Below are positions 24,956 to 33,659 of a stretch of 64,000 bases of DNA, piece after piece. The DNA is from Myxococcaceae bacterium JPH2 (GTDB lineage Bacteria > Myxococcota > Myxococcia > Myxococcales > Myxococcaceae). Below the pieces are notes generated by a model. That model ran no database searches. It was not told where the DNA came from and was given only the letters and a program-made list of their open reading frames with translations. The stretch is from positions 961,809 to 1,025,808 of the forward strand of contig JAEMGR010000003.1 of assembly GCA_016458225.1 (NCBI GenBank). Reading direction: 5' to 3'. Each line of letters starts with the position of its first letter. The first letter of the stretch is position 1. The translations under genes were made by a program, and so were the position numbers.

Positions 24956-27388
24956 ATGAAGATGCCCGAAAGCGATTCGATGGCCACGGTGGACCGCGCC
25001 GCGCGGTCCTTGGATGCGAGGGCCGCCGCGCCCGGGGTGACGGGGCCCGGTGTGACAGGGCCCGCCGTGAATGGGCTTGAGTCGTTGCTCCGGTTGGTGG
25101 CGGCCTCGCTGGAGGCCCCGGCGGCGTCGCTGGGCTGGTGGGACGAGACGGGCCTCTTGCGCTCCTGGGTGACGCCGGGCCTGTCCCCCGAGGCGGGCGA
25201 GGCGTGCTCACGTCGCCTCCTCTTGCGCGGGTTGGGGGCGTTGGGCTCGGTGGAGGCGCCGGGCGCCTACCTGTCGGAGGACCTGTCCTCGGACGTGCTC
25301 CTGGCGGACGTTCCGGAGGTGCGGCAGGCGGTGGGCTCGGCGCTCCTGGCGCTCCCCCTCTTCCTGGCGCCCCGGCCCGCGCCGCTGGGGGTGCTCGCGG
25401 TGTACTTCGCCCGGCCCCGGCCCTTCCTGGCCCAGGACCTCCAGCGCCTGGCGCTCCACGCGACGCTGGCGGAGCGGGTCCTCGAGCGCGAGCGTCTGGC
25501 CGCGTTGGAGGCCGCCGCGCGGCAGCAGGCCGAGGAGTCCCGGCAGCGCTTCCAGCTCCTGATGGACGCGGGCGCGCTGCTGGCCGGGCCGCTGGACTGG
25601 GAGGAGCGGGTGGCCGCCGTGGTGCGGCTGGCGCTGGGCACGTTCGCGGACGGCTGCGCGGTGGACATCACCGCGGACGAGCCCGAGGCCCTGCGCCGGT
25701 TGGCGTCGCTCCAGGCGGACCCCGGGCTGGCGCCACCGTCGCTGGAGGCGCTGCGGTGGCGCTCGGACGATGCGCGGCCCGCGCTGCTGGATGAGGTGCT
25801 GCGCTCGGGGCGCTCGCGGATGGTGTCGCGCGTGGGGCCGGCCTTCGTCGAGGAGCGCAGCGGCGGCGAGGTGCTGTGGCGCAGCGCGTATGCGCAGGGC
25901 CTGTGCTCGCTCATCGTGGCGCCCCTGATGGCGCGCCAGCGCACCCTGGGGGTGCTCACCTTCGTGCGGGGCGAGTCGCGGCCCCCGTACGGCACCGAGG
26001 ACCTGGCGCTGGCGGAGGACCTGGCGAGCCGGATGGCGGTGGCGCTCGACAACGCGCGGCTGCTGCGACAGGCGCGGGGCGCGGAGGATGCCAGTCGCCG
26101 CAGCGCGGCGCGGCTGCACGTGCTGGTGCAGGTCAGTCAGCTCATCGCCGAGGCGGGGTTGGACCTGGCGCAGGTGCTGGACGTGCTGACGCACAAGGTC
26201 TCCGAGGCCATTGGCGAGGCGTGCGTGCTGCAGCTCCTGTCGAGCGACCAGGAGCGGCTGGAGGTGGTGGCGGTGCACCACCCTCGGCCGGAGTCGCGGG
26301 CGCTCCTGGAGCAGGCCCTGCGCGACCATCCGGCCCTCCCGGGCGAGGGCGTGGAGGGGCGGGTGGCGCTCAGCGGGCAGTCCCTGGCGTTGCCTCGGCT
26401 GACGGCGGAGGAGCTGCGCCTGGAGCGGGCCCCGGCGGGGTTGGCGTACTTCGAGCGACAGGGGCCCCAGAGTCTCCTGGTGGTGCCGCTCGGCGCGCGG
26501 GGCCGGGTGCTGGGCACGCTGACCGTCATGCGCGAGTCCCCGGGCCGCGAGTACAGCGCCGAGGAGCGCGCGCTGCTGGAGAGCCTGGGCGCTCGGGCGG
26601 CGCTGGCCATCGACGACGCGCGGGCCTACGGCGCGGCCACCGAGGCGGTGAAGGTGCGCGACGAGGTGCTCTCCATGGCGGGGCACGAGCTGAAGGCGCC
26701 GCTCAACGCGCTCCAGCTCCAGATTCACATGCTGGCGCGCACGGCCCGGGAGGCGACGGCGGCGGGCAAGCTGGCGGAGCGCGCGGAGCGGGCCGCTCGG
26801 GCCAGCCAGCGCATGGGGCTGCTCATCGACGACCTGCTGGACGTGTCGCGCATCAGCGCGGGGCGGCTGTGGCTGCGGCGCGAGGAGGTGGACCTGGCCG
26901 CCGTGACGCGGGACACCGTGTCGCGCATGTCCGAGGAGCTGGTGCGCGCCGGCTGCGAGCTGCGCCTGGAGGCGGACACGCCGGCGCCGGGGCTGTGGGA
27001 CCGGCTGCGCGTGGAGCAGGTGCTCGTCAACCTGCTGTCCAACGCGGCGAAGTACGGCGCGGGCCGGCCCGTGGTGGTGAGCGTGTCCTGGGCGGACGGG
27101 TGGGCGCGGGTGGGCGTGCGGGACGAGGGGATTGGCATCGCGCCGGAGGACCACGAGCGCATCTTCGAGCGCTTCGAGCGCACCGTGGCCGCGCAGCACT
27201 TCAAGGGCCTGGGGCTGGGGCTCTGGATCTCCAAGCGCATCGTGGAGGCGCTGGGCGGCACCTTGCGCGTGCGCAGCCAGCAGGGGCAGGGCTCCACCTT
27301 CACGCTGGAGCTGCCGGTGACGCCTCCCGAGGGCGAGGGCGCGCGGGCCGCGTCGGGTGACTCGGCGCTGGAGGAGCGGGGGGGCTGA
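24956..27388 (+). CDS. soluble histidine kinase with three GAF domains
   Basis: An 810-residue cytoplasmic sensor kinase without membrane helices. After a short repeated GVTGP linker come three GAF-like domains (about 41-170, 200-365 and 385-550). A HisKA domain has the phospho-acceptor His577 in MAGHELKAPLN, and a complete HATPase_c has the N box LVNLLSNAAKYG, G1 VRDEGIGI, F box FERFERT and G2 GLGLGLWISKRIVE. It should be an active kinase. No receiver is fused. It is followed five bases later by an OmpA-type lipoprotein gene and then a receiver/cyclase gene, which is a natural phosphotransfer candidate. Signal ligands are unknown. Confidence 0.9.
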   Translation: MKMPESDSMATVDRAARSLDARAAAPGVTGPGVTGPAVNGLESLLRLVAASLEAPAASLGWWDETGLLRSWVTPGLSPEAGEACSRRLLLRGLGALGSVEAPGAYLSEDLSSDVLLADVPEVRQAVGSALLALPLFLAPRPAPLGVLAVYFARPRPFLAQDLQRLALHATLAERVLERERLAALEAAARQQAEESRQRFQLLMDAGALLAGPLDWEERVAAVVRLALGTFADGCAVDITADEPEALRRLASLQADPGLAPPSLEALRWRSDDARPALLDEVLRSGRSRMVSRVGPAFVEERSGGEVLWRSAYAQGLCSLIVAPLMARQRTLGVLTFVRGESRPPYGTEDLALAEDLASRMAVALDNARLLRQARGAEDASRRSAARLHVLVQVSQLIAEAGLDLAQVLDVLTHKVSEAIGEACVLQLLSSDQERLEVVAVHHPRPESRALLEQALRDHPALPGEGVEGRVALSGQSLALPRLTAEELRLERAPAGLAYFERQGPQSLLVVPLGARGRVLGTLTVMRESPGREYSAEERALLESLGARAALAIDDARAYGAATEAVKVRDEVLSMAGHELKAPLNALQLQIHMLARTAREATAAGKLAERAERAARASQRMGLLIDDLLDVSRISAGRLWLRREEVDLAAVTRDTVSRMSEELVRAGCELRLEADTPAPGLWDRLRVEQVLVNLLSNAAKYGAGRPVVVSVSWADGWARVGVRDEGIGIAPEDHERIFERFERTVAAQHFKGLGLGLWISKRIVEALGGTLRVRSQQGQGSTFTLELPVTPPEGEGARAASGDSALEERGG

Positions 27389-27393
27389 GTGCC

Positions 27394-28386
27394 ATGGTCG
27401 GGCTGTCCGTGCGAGCGCCCATGACCTCCCTCCCGCGACGTCCCTTCGTGCCGCTGGCTTCGCTGTGCCTCGGGCTCGTCCTCGCCGCGCCCGCTTGCGC
27501 GCCCCCACGCGTTCCCGCCGCCGCCGTGAGCGCGGCGCGGGACACGGACGGAGATGGCGTGGAGGACGCGAAGGACCGGTGTCCTCAGTACGCGGGGCCG
27601 GCCTCGCGCGAGGGCTGTCCGCTGCGCGACGTGGACGAGGATGGCGTGGAGGACGCGCGCGATGCGTGTCCCCGTCAGGCGGGGCCGCCCGAGCTGCGCG
27701 GGTGTCCTCTGGCGGACGCGGACCGCGACGGCTTGGAGGACGCGCAGGACCGGTGTCCGGAGGAGGCGGGTTCGCGCGAGCACGACGGGTGTCCGGTGCG
27801 CGACGCGGACGAGGACGGCGTGCCCGACGAGCAGGATGCCTGTCCGGCCGACGTGGGGATCGCGGAGCTGCGGGGCTGCCCGGCCCGAGACAGCGACGGG
27901 GACGCGGTGGCGGACCACCAGGACAACTGCCCGCGCGCGGCGGGGCCCGCGTCCAATCAGGGCTGCCCCGCGCGAGAGCCCCAGGCGGTGGTGCTGCGCA
28001 GGGATCGGCTCCAGCTCCTGGAGCGGGTGTACTTCGAGGGCGGCACGGCCACGGTGCAGCGCCGCTCGTTTCCGCTGCTGGACAATGTCGTGGCGGTGCT
28101 CAAGGCCCACCCGGAGCTGCGCAAGGTGCGCGTGGAGGGGCACACGGATGACCTCATCGAGCCCGAGGCCAGCCTGGCGCTCTCCCAGGCGCGCGCCGAG
28201 GCGGTGCTGTCGCGGCTGGTGTCCCAGGGGTTGGAGTCCGAGCGGCTGGAGGCGCAGGGGCTGGGGCAGGAGCAGCCCTTGGAGTCCAACACCACCGCGC
28301 CGGGCCGCGCGGCCAATCGTCGTATCGAGTTCGTCTTCGTCACCGAGGAGCCCATCCGCCCCGCGAAGGCAAGCCCGCGGCGCTGA
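27394..28386 (+). CDS. TSP3-repeat OmpA-family lipoprotein
   Basis: A 330-residue envelope protein with a signal peptide ending in AAPACAPP (probable lipobox Cys). It has five calcium-binding thrombospondin type 3-like repeats of the form D-x-D-x-DG-x-x-D-x-x-D followed by CP (DTDGDGVEDAKD, DVDEDGVEDARD, DADRDGLEDAQD, DADEDGVPDEQD, DSDGDAVADHQD). A C-terminal OmpA peptidoglycan-binding domain follows (VYFEGGTATV, VRVEGHTDD, LSQARAEAVLSRL, GRAANRRIEFVF). It probably links the outer membrane to peptidoglycan. Start ATG 27394 lies five bases after the kinase stop; MTSLP at 27421 is an alternative. Co-transcription with the kinase is likely. Confidence 0.86.
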   Translation: MVGLSVRAPMTSLPRRPFVPLASLCLGLVLAAPACAPPRVPAAAVSAARDTDGDGVEDAKDRCPQYAGPASREGCPLRDVDEDGVEDARDACPRQAGPPELRGCPLADADRDGLEDAQDRCPEEAGSREHDGCPVRDADEDGVPDEQDACPADVGIAELRGCPARDSDGDAVADHQDNCPRAAGPASNQGCPAREPQAVVLRRDRLQLLERVYFEGGTATVQRRSFPLLDNVVAVLKAHPELRKVRVEGHTDDLIEPEASLALSQARAEAVLSRLVSQGLESERLEAQGLGQEQPLESNTTAPGRAANRRIEFVFVTEEPIRPAKASPRR

Positions 28387-28525
28387 CGCGGTGGTGGACA
28401 GTTCGGAGCCCGGGCGCTCCCCGGCGGAAGGGGCGTGGGGTACGCTGGTTCGGGCGCTCCTCGTGGTTCCACCGTCCCTCCGGACGCCCTTGCCGCCGCC
28501 TGTCCCAGGCCGCAGAGGCTGTTGA

Positions 28526-29986
28526 ATGAGTGCTTCGAGCCCCCTGTTCGGCGATCTGCTCCTCAAGCTGGGCATCGTCACTCCCTCGCAGGTGCAGGAG
28601 GCGCTCGCGCTCCAGGCGCTCACCGGCCAGCGCGTGGGCGAGGCGCTGATTTCCCTGGGCTACGTCTCGCGCGAGCAGATTCAGGACGCGCTCGGCGAGG
28701 CGCTGGGCCTGCACCACGACAAGACGCACGCGCAGCCGGCCCTGGGCGAGCTGCTCGTGGGCCTCAAGTACGTGACGCTGGCGCAGTTGGAGGAAGCGCT
28801 CGCGCGCCAGAGACGGGATGGACGGCGCCTGGGCGAAATCCTCGTGGAGCTGGGGCACTGCACCTACAAGCAGATCTACGAAGGGCTGGGGCTCCAGAAC
28901 CGCCTCGCCGGCAGGCAGGACGTGTCGCGCCCCGCCATCGAGGGTCGCCGCCGCGTGGTGGTGGTGGATGACAGCCCCCTGGCCTGCGCCTTCGTGCAGG
29001 AGGGGCTGGTGGCGCTGGGCTTCGAGGTCGTCTGCTTCCAGGACCCCTACGAGGCGCTGGAGCAGGTGGGGCGGCTGCAGCCGGCCATCGTCCTCAGCGA
29101 CCTGGAGATGCCGGGCCTGGAGGGCGTGGAGCTGTGCCACCGGCTGAAGGAGGGCCCCAGCCGGGGCGTGCCCGTCATCATCCTCACCGCGAACGACCGC
29201 GAGGCCGAGCGCGTGCGCGGGCTGCGCATGGGCGCGGACGACTACGTCAACAAGACGGCCTCCATGGACGAGCTGGCCGCGCGCATCGAGAGCGTGGTGC
29301 GCCGCACCGGCGAGACGGAGCGCATCCGCCGCCTCTTCGCGCGCTACACGTCCGACGCGGTGGTGGACGAGATTCTCAAGAGCACGGACGCCGTCGTGCT
29401 CACCGGCGAGAAGCGCGAGGTGACGGTGCTGTTCGCCGACATCCGCAACTTCACCGGGCTGGCGGAGAGCCTCCCGCCCGAGCAGGTGGTGGCGGTGCTC
29501 AACCAGGTGCTGGGGCGGCTGGCGGACGCCGTGTTCACCTGCGGCGGCACGCTGGACAAGTTCCTGGGCGACGGGCTGATGGCCGTCTTCGGCGCGCCGG
29601 TGGCTCGGCCGGACGAGGCGCTGCGCGCGCTCCAGTGCGCGAAGATGATGATGGAGGCCATGGCGGAGCTGCGGCTCCTGGCGGAGGCCGAGTGGCTGGC
29701 CAACGGCCGAGAGGGACAGCCGCTCGTGCTGGAGCTGGGCATCGGCATCAACTCGGGCGTGGTGGTGGCGGGAAACATCGGCAGCACGGTGCGCGCGGAG
29801 TACACCTGCATCGGGGACGCGGTGAATGTGGGCTCGCGGCTGTGCGCGCTCGCGGGGCCCGGGGAAATCCTGGTGGGCGAGCGCACCCGGGACCTGGTGA
29901 ACGCGAGCGAGACGTCCTTCGAGGACCTGCCGCCCGTCCGGTTGAAGGGGAAGCAGCAGCCGGTCCCGCTTTACCGGGCGCTGTGA
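28526..29986 (+). CDS. MshEN-MshEN-receiver-class III adenylate cyclase fusion
   Basis: A 486-residue signalling protein. Residues 5-60 and 72-124 are two MshEN/GspE-N domains ([38 protein letters not shown]), a fold that binds c-di-GMP in MshE. Residues 142-260 form a receiver with D148/D149, phospho-acceptor D192 in LSDLEMPG and K243. Residues 295-486 are a class III cyclase with metal-binding D305 (LFADIRNFT) and D349 ([11 protein letters not shown]), adenine-selecting K345 and T427, and transition-state residues N434 and R438. So cAMP synthesis is predicted, gated by phosphorylation and perhaps c-di-GMP. It lacks membrane segments. The likely phosphodonor is the GAF kinase two genes upstream. 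Confidence 0.88.
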   Translation: MSASSPLFGDLLLKLGIVTPSQVQEALALQALTGQRVGEALISLGYVSREQIQDALGEALGLHHDKTHAQPALGELLVGLKYVTLAQLEEALARQRRDGRRLGEILVELGHCTYKQIYEGLGLQNRLAGRQDVSRPAIEGRRRVVVVDDSPLACAFVQEGLVALGFEVVCFQDPYEALEQVGRLQPAIVLSDLEMPGLEGVELCHRLKEGPSRGVPVIILTANDREAERVRGLRMGADDYVNKTASMDELAARIESVVRRTGETERIRRLFARYTSDAVVDEILKSTDAVVLTGEKREVTVLFADIRNFTGLAESLPPEQVVAVLNQVLGRLADAVFTCGGTLDKFLGDGLMAVFGAPVARPDEALRALQCAKMMMEAMAELRLLAEAEWLANGREGQPLVLELGIGINSGVVVAGNIGSTVRAEYTCIGDAVNVGSRLCALAGPGEILVGERTRDLVNASETSFEDLPPVRLKGKQQPVPLYRAL

Positions 29987-30005
29987 ACGGGTAGGGTGAC
30001 GGCCC

Positions 30006-30416
30006 ATGTCCGCCGAACCCCCGCTTCCCGAGCCCCACCGCCGCTCTCCCATCCTGTGGGTGGGGCTCGTCTTCGCAGTCCTGCTGCTCATCGCCGTGGT
30101 GGTGACCGCGCTCAGCCGTCGCAACAGCGTGGAGGCCACGCGCGTGCATGACGACTTCGCCGTGCTGCTGGGCGCGCTGGAGCGCTACCGCGCCGACCAC
30201 GGCGGCACGCTGCCGGAGGAGGGGGACCTGGAGGCGATGCTGGTGCCCCAGTACCTGCCCTCCGTGCCGTTGGACCCGTGGGGTCGCCCGTACAAGTACT
30301 CCAGCAACGGCAAGGACGTGTTCCTGGCCACCTTCGGGCGGGAGAACCAGCGCGGCGGCGCGGGCGAGGACCAGGACCACACCAACCACGACGGGCACGC
30401 GCAGCCCGTGCGCTGA
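30006..30416 (+). CDS. GspG-like protein without a prepilin processing site
   Basis: A 136-residue membrane-anchored protein: 14 polar residues, one membrane helix at about 15-38 and then a periplasmic C-terminal domain like the major pseudopilin GspG (ALERYRADHG, LPSVPLDPWGRPYKYSSNGKD and GAGEDQDH, which is the calcium-loop region). The N-terminal helix lacks the GFTLIE-type cleavage site, so it would stay anchored rather than assemble as a pilin. It starts 19 bases after the cyclase gene and is presumably in the same operon. Function is unknown; it may be a decoy or sensor derived from a pseudopilin. Confidence 0.72.
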   Translation: MSAEPPLPEPHRRSPILWVGLVFAVLLLIAVVVTALSRRNSVEATRVHDDFAVLLGALERYRADHGGTLPEEGDLEAMLVPQYLPSVPLDPWGRPYKYSSNGKDVFLATFGRENQRGGAGEDQDHTNHDGHAQPVR

Positions 30417-30548
30417 GCCGCGCCCTCCGTGAAGCCGGCCCCGGAGCAGCCCGCCGGGGTGCCGGGCGCGCCACGGGGCCTCGGCCATGGCCATGTGTCC
30501 TGAAGGCAGGGTCGCGCCACTCGCGTCCTCGCCCGAAGGAGGACGGCG

Positions 30549-31904
30549 ATGGCCATCGTCTGTGCGACCAACCTCTCCCCGGAGTCGGGGCGCGCGGCGG
30601 CGGTGGCGGCGGCCCTGGCGGGACGGCTGGGAGAGCCGCTGCTGCTCCTGGACGTGTCCGACGAGGCGCCCGTCCCCACCCCCGATACCCTGTCCGACGC
30701 GGAGGCCCATCGAGAGCGGCTGGAGGCCGAGGCCGACCGGCTGCGCGCGTCGGGCGTGACGGTGCTGCCTCCGGTGTCGGCGCCGTCCGCGGAGGGCTCG
30801 CGCCGGGAAGAGGCGGAGTGCCAGCGCGCGCGGCTGGTGGTGGTGGCGGCGGACGGCTGGCCCCCTGCTTCGTGGCCGCGCACGTCGATGGCGGCGCGGC
30901 TGACGCGGTACGGCCGGGCGCCGGTGCTGGTGGTGCGGCGGGACGGCGCGCTGCTGGACTGGGCGCGAGGCCGCCGGCGGCTCACGGTGCTCGCGGGAGT
31001 GGACCGGGCGTCCTCCACGTCCGACGCGGCGCTGACGTTCCTGCGCGAGCTGCGGCGGGTGGGCGCCTGCGACGTGGTGGCCGCCTGTGTCTGCTCGCCG
31101 CTGGAGGAGCGCGAGCGGCTGGGCATGCGCACGCCCGTGCACGTGGAGCTGTTGGACCCCGGAGGCAGTGAGCTGTCACCGCTGGAGCCGGCCATGGAGC
31201 GCGTGCTGCTGCGGGAGCTGCGCGAGCGCGTGGGCGAGCTGGAGGGCGAGGGTGGAATGGAGGTGGTGGTGGAGCCGGGCTATGGCCGGCCCGCCGACCA
31301 TCTGCTGCACGTGGCCCGGGAGCGTGGCGCGGACGTGGTGGTGGTGGGCACGCACCTGCGTCGCGGGGTGCGGCGGCTGTGGCACGGCTCGGTGTCCGAG
31401 GGAGTGCTGCGCCGCGCGGAGCAGGCCGTGGTGTGCGTGCCGCCCGGTCTGCGCGAGCCACGTCACGCCCAGCCACCGCGCACGGTGCTGGTGCCGGTGG
31501 ACTTCTCCGAGGCGAGCGTGCGGGCCGTGTCCCAGGCGCGCCTCCTGGTGGGCGCGGGCGGTCGCGTGCACCTGTTGCACGTGCACCGAAGGCGACTGAC
31601 GGACCCCTCGTGGCTGGACACCGTCGGCGTGCCGCCCGAGCCCGAGCGCGACGCGGTGCTGCGCCGGCTGTGGACGCTGGTGCCCTGGGAGGAGGGGGCC
31701 CAGGCGGTGCATTGGAGCGTGGAGGGCGTCACGAGCGAGGACGTCCCGCTCGCCATCCGCCAGGCCACGGAGCGCGAGGGCGCGGACCTGGTGTGCCTGG
31801 GACTCTCGTCCACGTCGGACGCGCCGGACACCCTCAAGGGCGCGGTGGCCCGGGAGCTGGTGATTCACGGCGCGAGGCCGGTGCTCGTGCTGCCCGATAC
31901 GTGA
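30549..31904 (+). CDS. triple universal-stress-protein domain protein
   Basis: A 451-residue cytoplasmic protein with three tandem Usp domains: about 1-135 (MAIVCATNLSPESGRAAAVAAAL), 145-300 (LTVLAGVDRASSTSDAALTFL to VVGTHLRRGVRRLWHGSVSEGVLR) and 307-451 (RTVLVPVDFSEASVRAVSQARL to VLVLPDT). The middle domain retains a G-rich nucleotide loop ending GSVSE. Domains 1 and 3 have poor versions, so only one may bind ATP. Most bacterial Usp proteins have one or two domains, so three is less usual. ACGAAGGAGG lies upstream of the ATG. It is convergent with the DUF937-OmpA gene across a strong terminator. Confidence 0.82.
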   Translation: MAIVCATNLSPESGRAAAVAAALAGRLGEPLLLLDVSDEAPVPTPDTLSDAEAHRERLEAEADRLRASGVTVLPPVSAPSAEGSRREEAECQRARLVVVAADGWPPASWPRTSMAARLTRYGRAPVLVVRRDGALLDWARGRRRLTVLAGVDRASSTSDAALTFLRELRRVGACDVVAACVCSPLEERERLGMRTPVHVELLDPGGSELSPLEPAMERVLLRELRERVGELEGEGGMEVVVEPGYGRPADHLLHVARERGADVVVVGTHLRRGVRRLWHGSVSEGVLRRAEQAVVCVPPGLREPRHAQPPRTVLVPVDFSEASVRAVSQARLLVGAGGRVHLLHVHRRRLTDPSWLDTVGVPPEPERDAVLRRLWTLVPWEEGAQAVHWSVEGVTSEDVPLAIRQATEREGADLVCLGLSSTSDAPDTLKGAVARELVIHGARPVLVLPDT

Positions 31905-31939
31905 GGTGCGTGGCTTCCGGAGCGGGCTCGACGGCGGAG

Positions 31940-31974
31940 GGGCGCGCGGGCCGGAAGACAGCGCCCGCGCGCCC
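31940..31974. terminator. 12-bp bidirectional terminator
   Basis: A perfect 12-bp stem, GGGCGCGCGGGC (31940-31951) with GCCCGCGCGCCC (31963-31974), and an 11-base loop. It lies between two convergent genes, 35 bases past the Usp stop and 6 bases past the DUF937-OmpA stop. No U-tract is seen. Confidence 0.7.
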
Positions 31975-31980
31975 TGGAAC

Positions 31981-33321
31981 CTACTGCCCCAGCTCCTGCA
32001 CCTCGATGCGGCGGTTCTGCAGCCGGCCCTGCGGCGTGTCGTTGGAGGCGACGGGCTTGGCGTCCCCCTCGCCCACGGCCTCCAGGCGGTTGCCCGCGAT
32101 GCCCTCGCTCACCAGCGTCTGGCGCACGTTGTCGGCGCGCGACTGGGACAGCTGGCGGTTGGCGTCCGCGTTGCCCGTGGAGTCCGTGAACCCCTCGATG
32201 CGCACGCGCGAGTTGGGCTTCTCCTTGAGGATGGCGCCCAGCTCGCTCACCGTCTGCTCACCCTTGGGCGTGAGCTTCGCCGAGCCGGTCTGGAACTCCA
32301 CGCCCTCCAGGATGACGCCCTTGGCCGCGGAGCCGTCCGAGAACGCCTTGCGCAGCCCGGACGCGTCCTCGATGCGCGGCTTCTGCTCCGCCGTGCCCAT
32401 GTTCCCCGAGCCACCCGTGCCCTGCTGCTCCTGGGGCGCGGTGGGGGCGGGCGGCGGTGCCTTCGCGGTCTGCTGCTGCTGGGGTGCCGGAGGCGGTGTG
32501 GCCTGCGGGGTGGTGCGCTTCGTGGCGGGCTGGGTGACGGAGGCCTGCGAGGGCCGAGGCTCATGCCGGCGTCCGCGCAGCGCCCACCAGCCCAGGGCCA
32601 CCAGGGCCAGGAGCGCCAGCGGCAGCGCCCAGGACGGGCGGCGGTGCGCCTCGGGCGCCTGGGGCGAGCGCACCACCGGCGTGCGCGACGTGGGTTCGCG
32701 GTGGACGGAGGTCACCTCTCGACTGCGCACCTCCTGCACCTCGGGGCGCTCGGGCACGGCCTCGCGGAGCACCTCGGCGCCCGCGTGGCGCCCGCCGCCC
32801 AGGAGGCTGCCCAGGCCCGCCGGGAGCGCCGCGGAGATGAGCGAGCGCTGGCCGCCCAGCATCTGCATCAGCCCGGAGGCGCCCATCCGCTGGTCGCGCA
32901 CCTGCTTGCCCAGCACGCCCATCAGCGCCGGCGCCGCCAGCGACAAGAGCCGCGTGGCGGAACTCGAGTTGCGCAGCCCGCCGAAGCGCGAGAGCCCCTC
33001 GGTGACGGCGCCCAGCTTGCCGCCGAGCAATCCGCCGAGCATCCCATGGCCCTGCTCCGCGGCCTCGCGCAGCCCCCCGGCGCCCTCTCCCAGGCCCGGC
33101 ACGTCCGCCTTGGTGAAGCCGCCCTCGTTGAGCTGCGACAGGAGTCGGCCCGCCCCCGCCTCCGTGCTGCCCTGCTCCACGACTCCCGAGGCCACCGAGG
33201 CGATGGTGCCCGGGAGCACCTTGGCCATGGCCTGAGGGTCCTCGCCGGACTCCTCGCTGATTCGCCGCACCAGGTCCCCCGAGAACTGTGAGCGGACCGC
33301 TTCGATGAGATTGAACGCCAT
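31981..33321 (-). CDS. DUF937 domain fused to OmpA peptidoglycan-binding domain
   Basis: A 446-residue protein. Residues 1-145 are DUF937-like (MAFNLIEAVRSQFSGDLVRRISEESGEDPQ, with Gly/Leu-rich repeats such as HGMLGGLLGGKLGAVTE). A membrane helix at about 228-246 (ALPLALLALVALGWWAL) is followed by a Pro/Gln/Thr linker and a C-terminal OmpA domain (VEFQTGSAKLTPKGEQ, RVRIEGFTDSTGNADANRQLSQSRADNVRQ, NRRIEVQELGQ). The topology suggests a cytoplasmic N-domain and a periplasmic peptidoglycan-binding end. GGAGG, seven bases before ATG 33321, supports the start. DUF937 has no defined function. Confidence 0.8.
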   Translation of the reverse strand: MAFNLIEAVRSQFSGDLVRRISEESGEDPQAMAKVLPGTIASVASGVVEQGSTEAGAGRLLSQLNEGGFTKADVPGLGEGAGGLREAAEQGHGMLGGLLGGKLGAVTEGLSRFGGLRNSSSATRLLSLAAPALMGVLGKQVRDQRMGASGLMQMLGGQRSLISAALPAGLGSLLGGGRHAGAEVLREAVPERPEVQEVRSREVTSVHREPTSRTPVVRSPQAPEAHRRPSWALPLALLALVALGWWALRGRRHEPRPSQASVTQPATKRTTPQATPPPAPQQQQTAKAPPPAPTAPQEQQGTGGSGNMGTAEQKPRIEDASGLRKAFSDGSAAKGVILEGVEFQTGSAKLTPKGEQTVSELGAILKEKPNSRVRIEGFTDSTGNADANRQLSQSRADNVRQTLVSEGIAGNRLEAVGEGDAKPVASNDTPQGRLQNRRIEVQELGQ

Positions 33322-33659
33322 GTCTTGCCTCCGAGGGTGTGCCGCACCGGAACTCCCCCGATGCGCGAGGCCACGCCCCACCCCCGTGGGCATGGGGCTG
33401 ATGGCTTCCCGAAATCGTTACGGAGCGCTTCCGCCGTTGGTAACCCCTTGCGCTGCGGCCAAGCGCCAGCGGCCCGCCACCTCGCCCCCTCTGGGAACGG
33501 GCTCGGCGGACCCGCCAGGTGGGGCGTGCCGGAGCGCGCGCGAGTGTCCACTGGCGCGTGAAACCCGCCCGATTCCAGAGAAGTGGGGATTGAACGGGCG
33601 ACCCATGAGGGCGTTAGACTTTGCCCAAACTGCTTTCCCAGACAGGAAGGGGGAGTCCG
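33322..33659. other. 338-base divergent intergenic region
   Basis: Between the DUF937-OmpA gene (minus) and the bEBP-like gene (plus). It must carry both promoters. GGAGG near 33330 is the ribosome site of the minus gene, and AGGAAGGGGGAG at 33644-33655 that of the plus gene. No hairpin, repeat or small gene is evident. An in-frame TTG at 33621 would lengthen the plus-strand protein by 13 residues but lies before the ribosome site. Confidence 0.45.

Noticed and set aside
25208..27508. A long open frame on minus antisense to the GAF histidine kinase
   Set aside because: Arg/His/Gln-rich composition and no family motif; the plus frame has complete kinase motifs.
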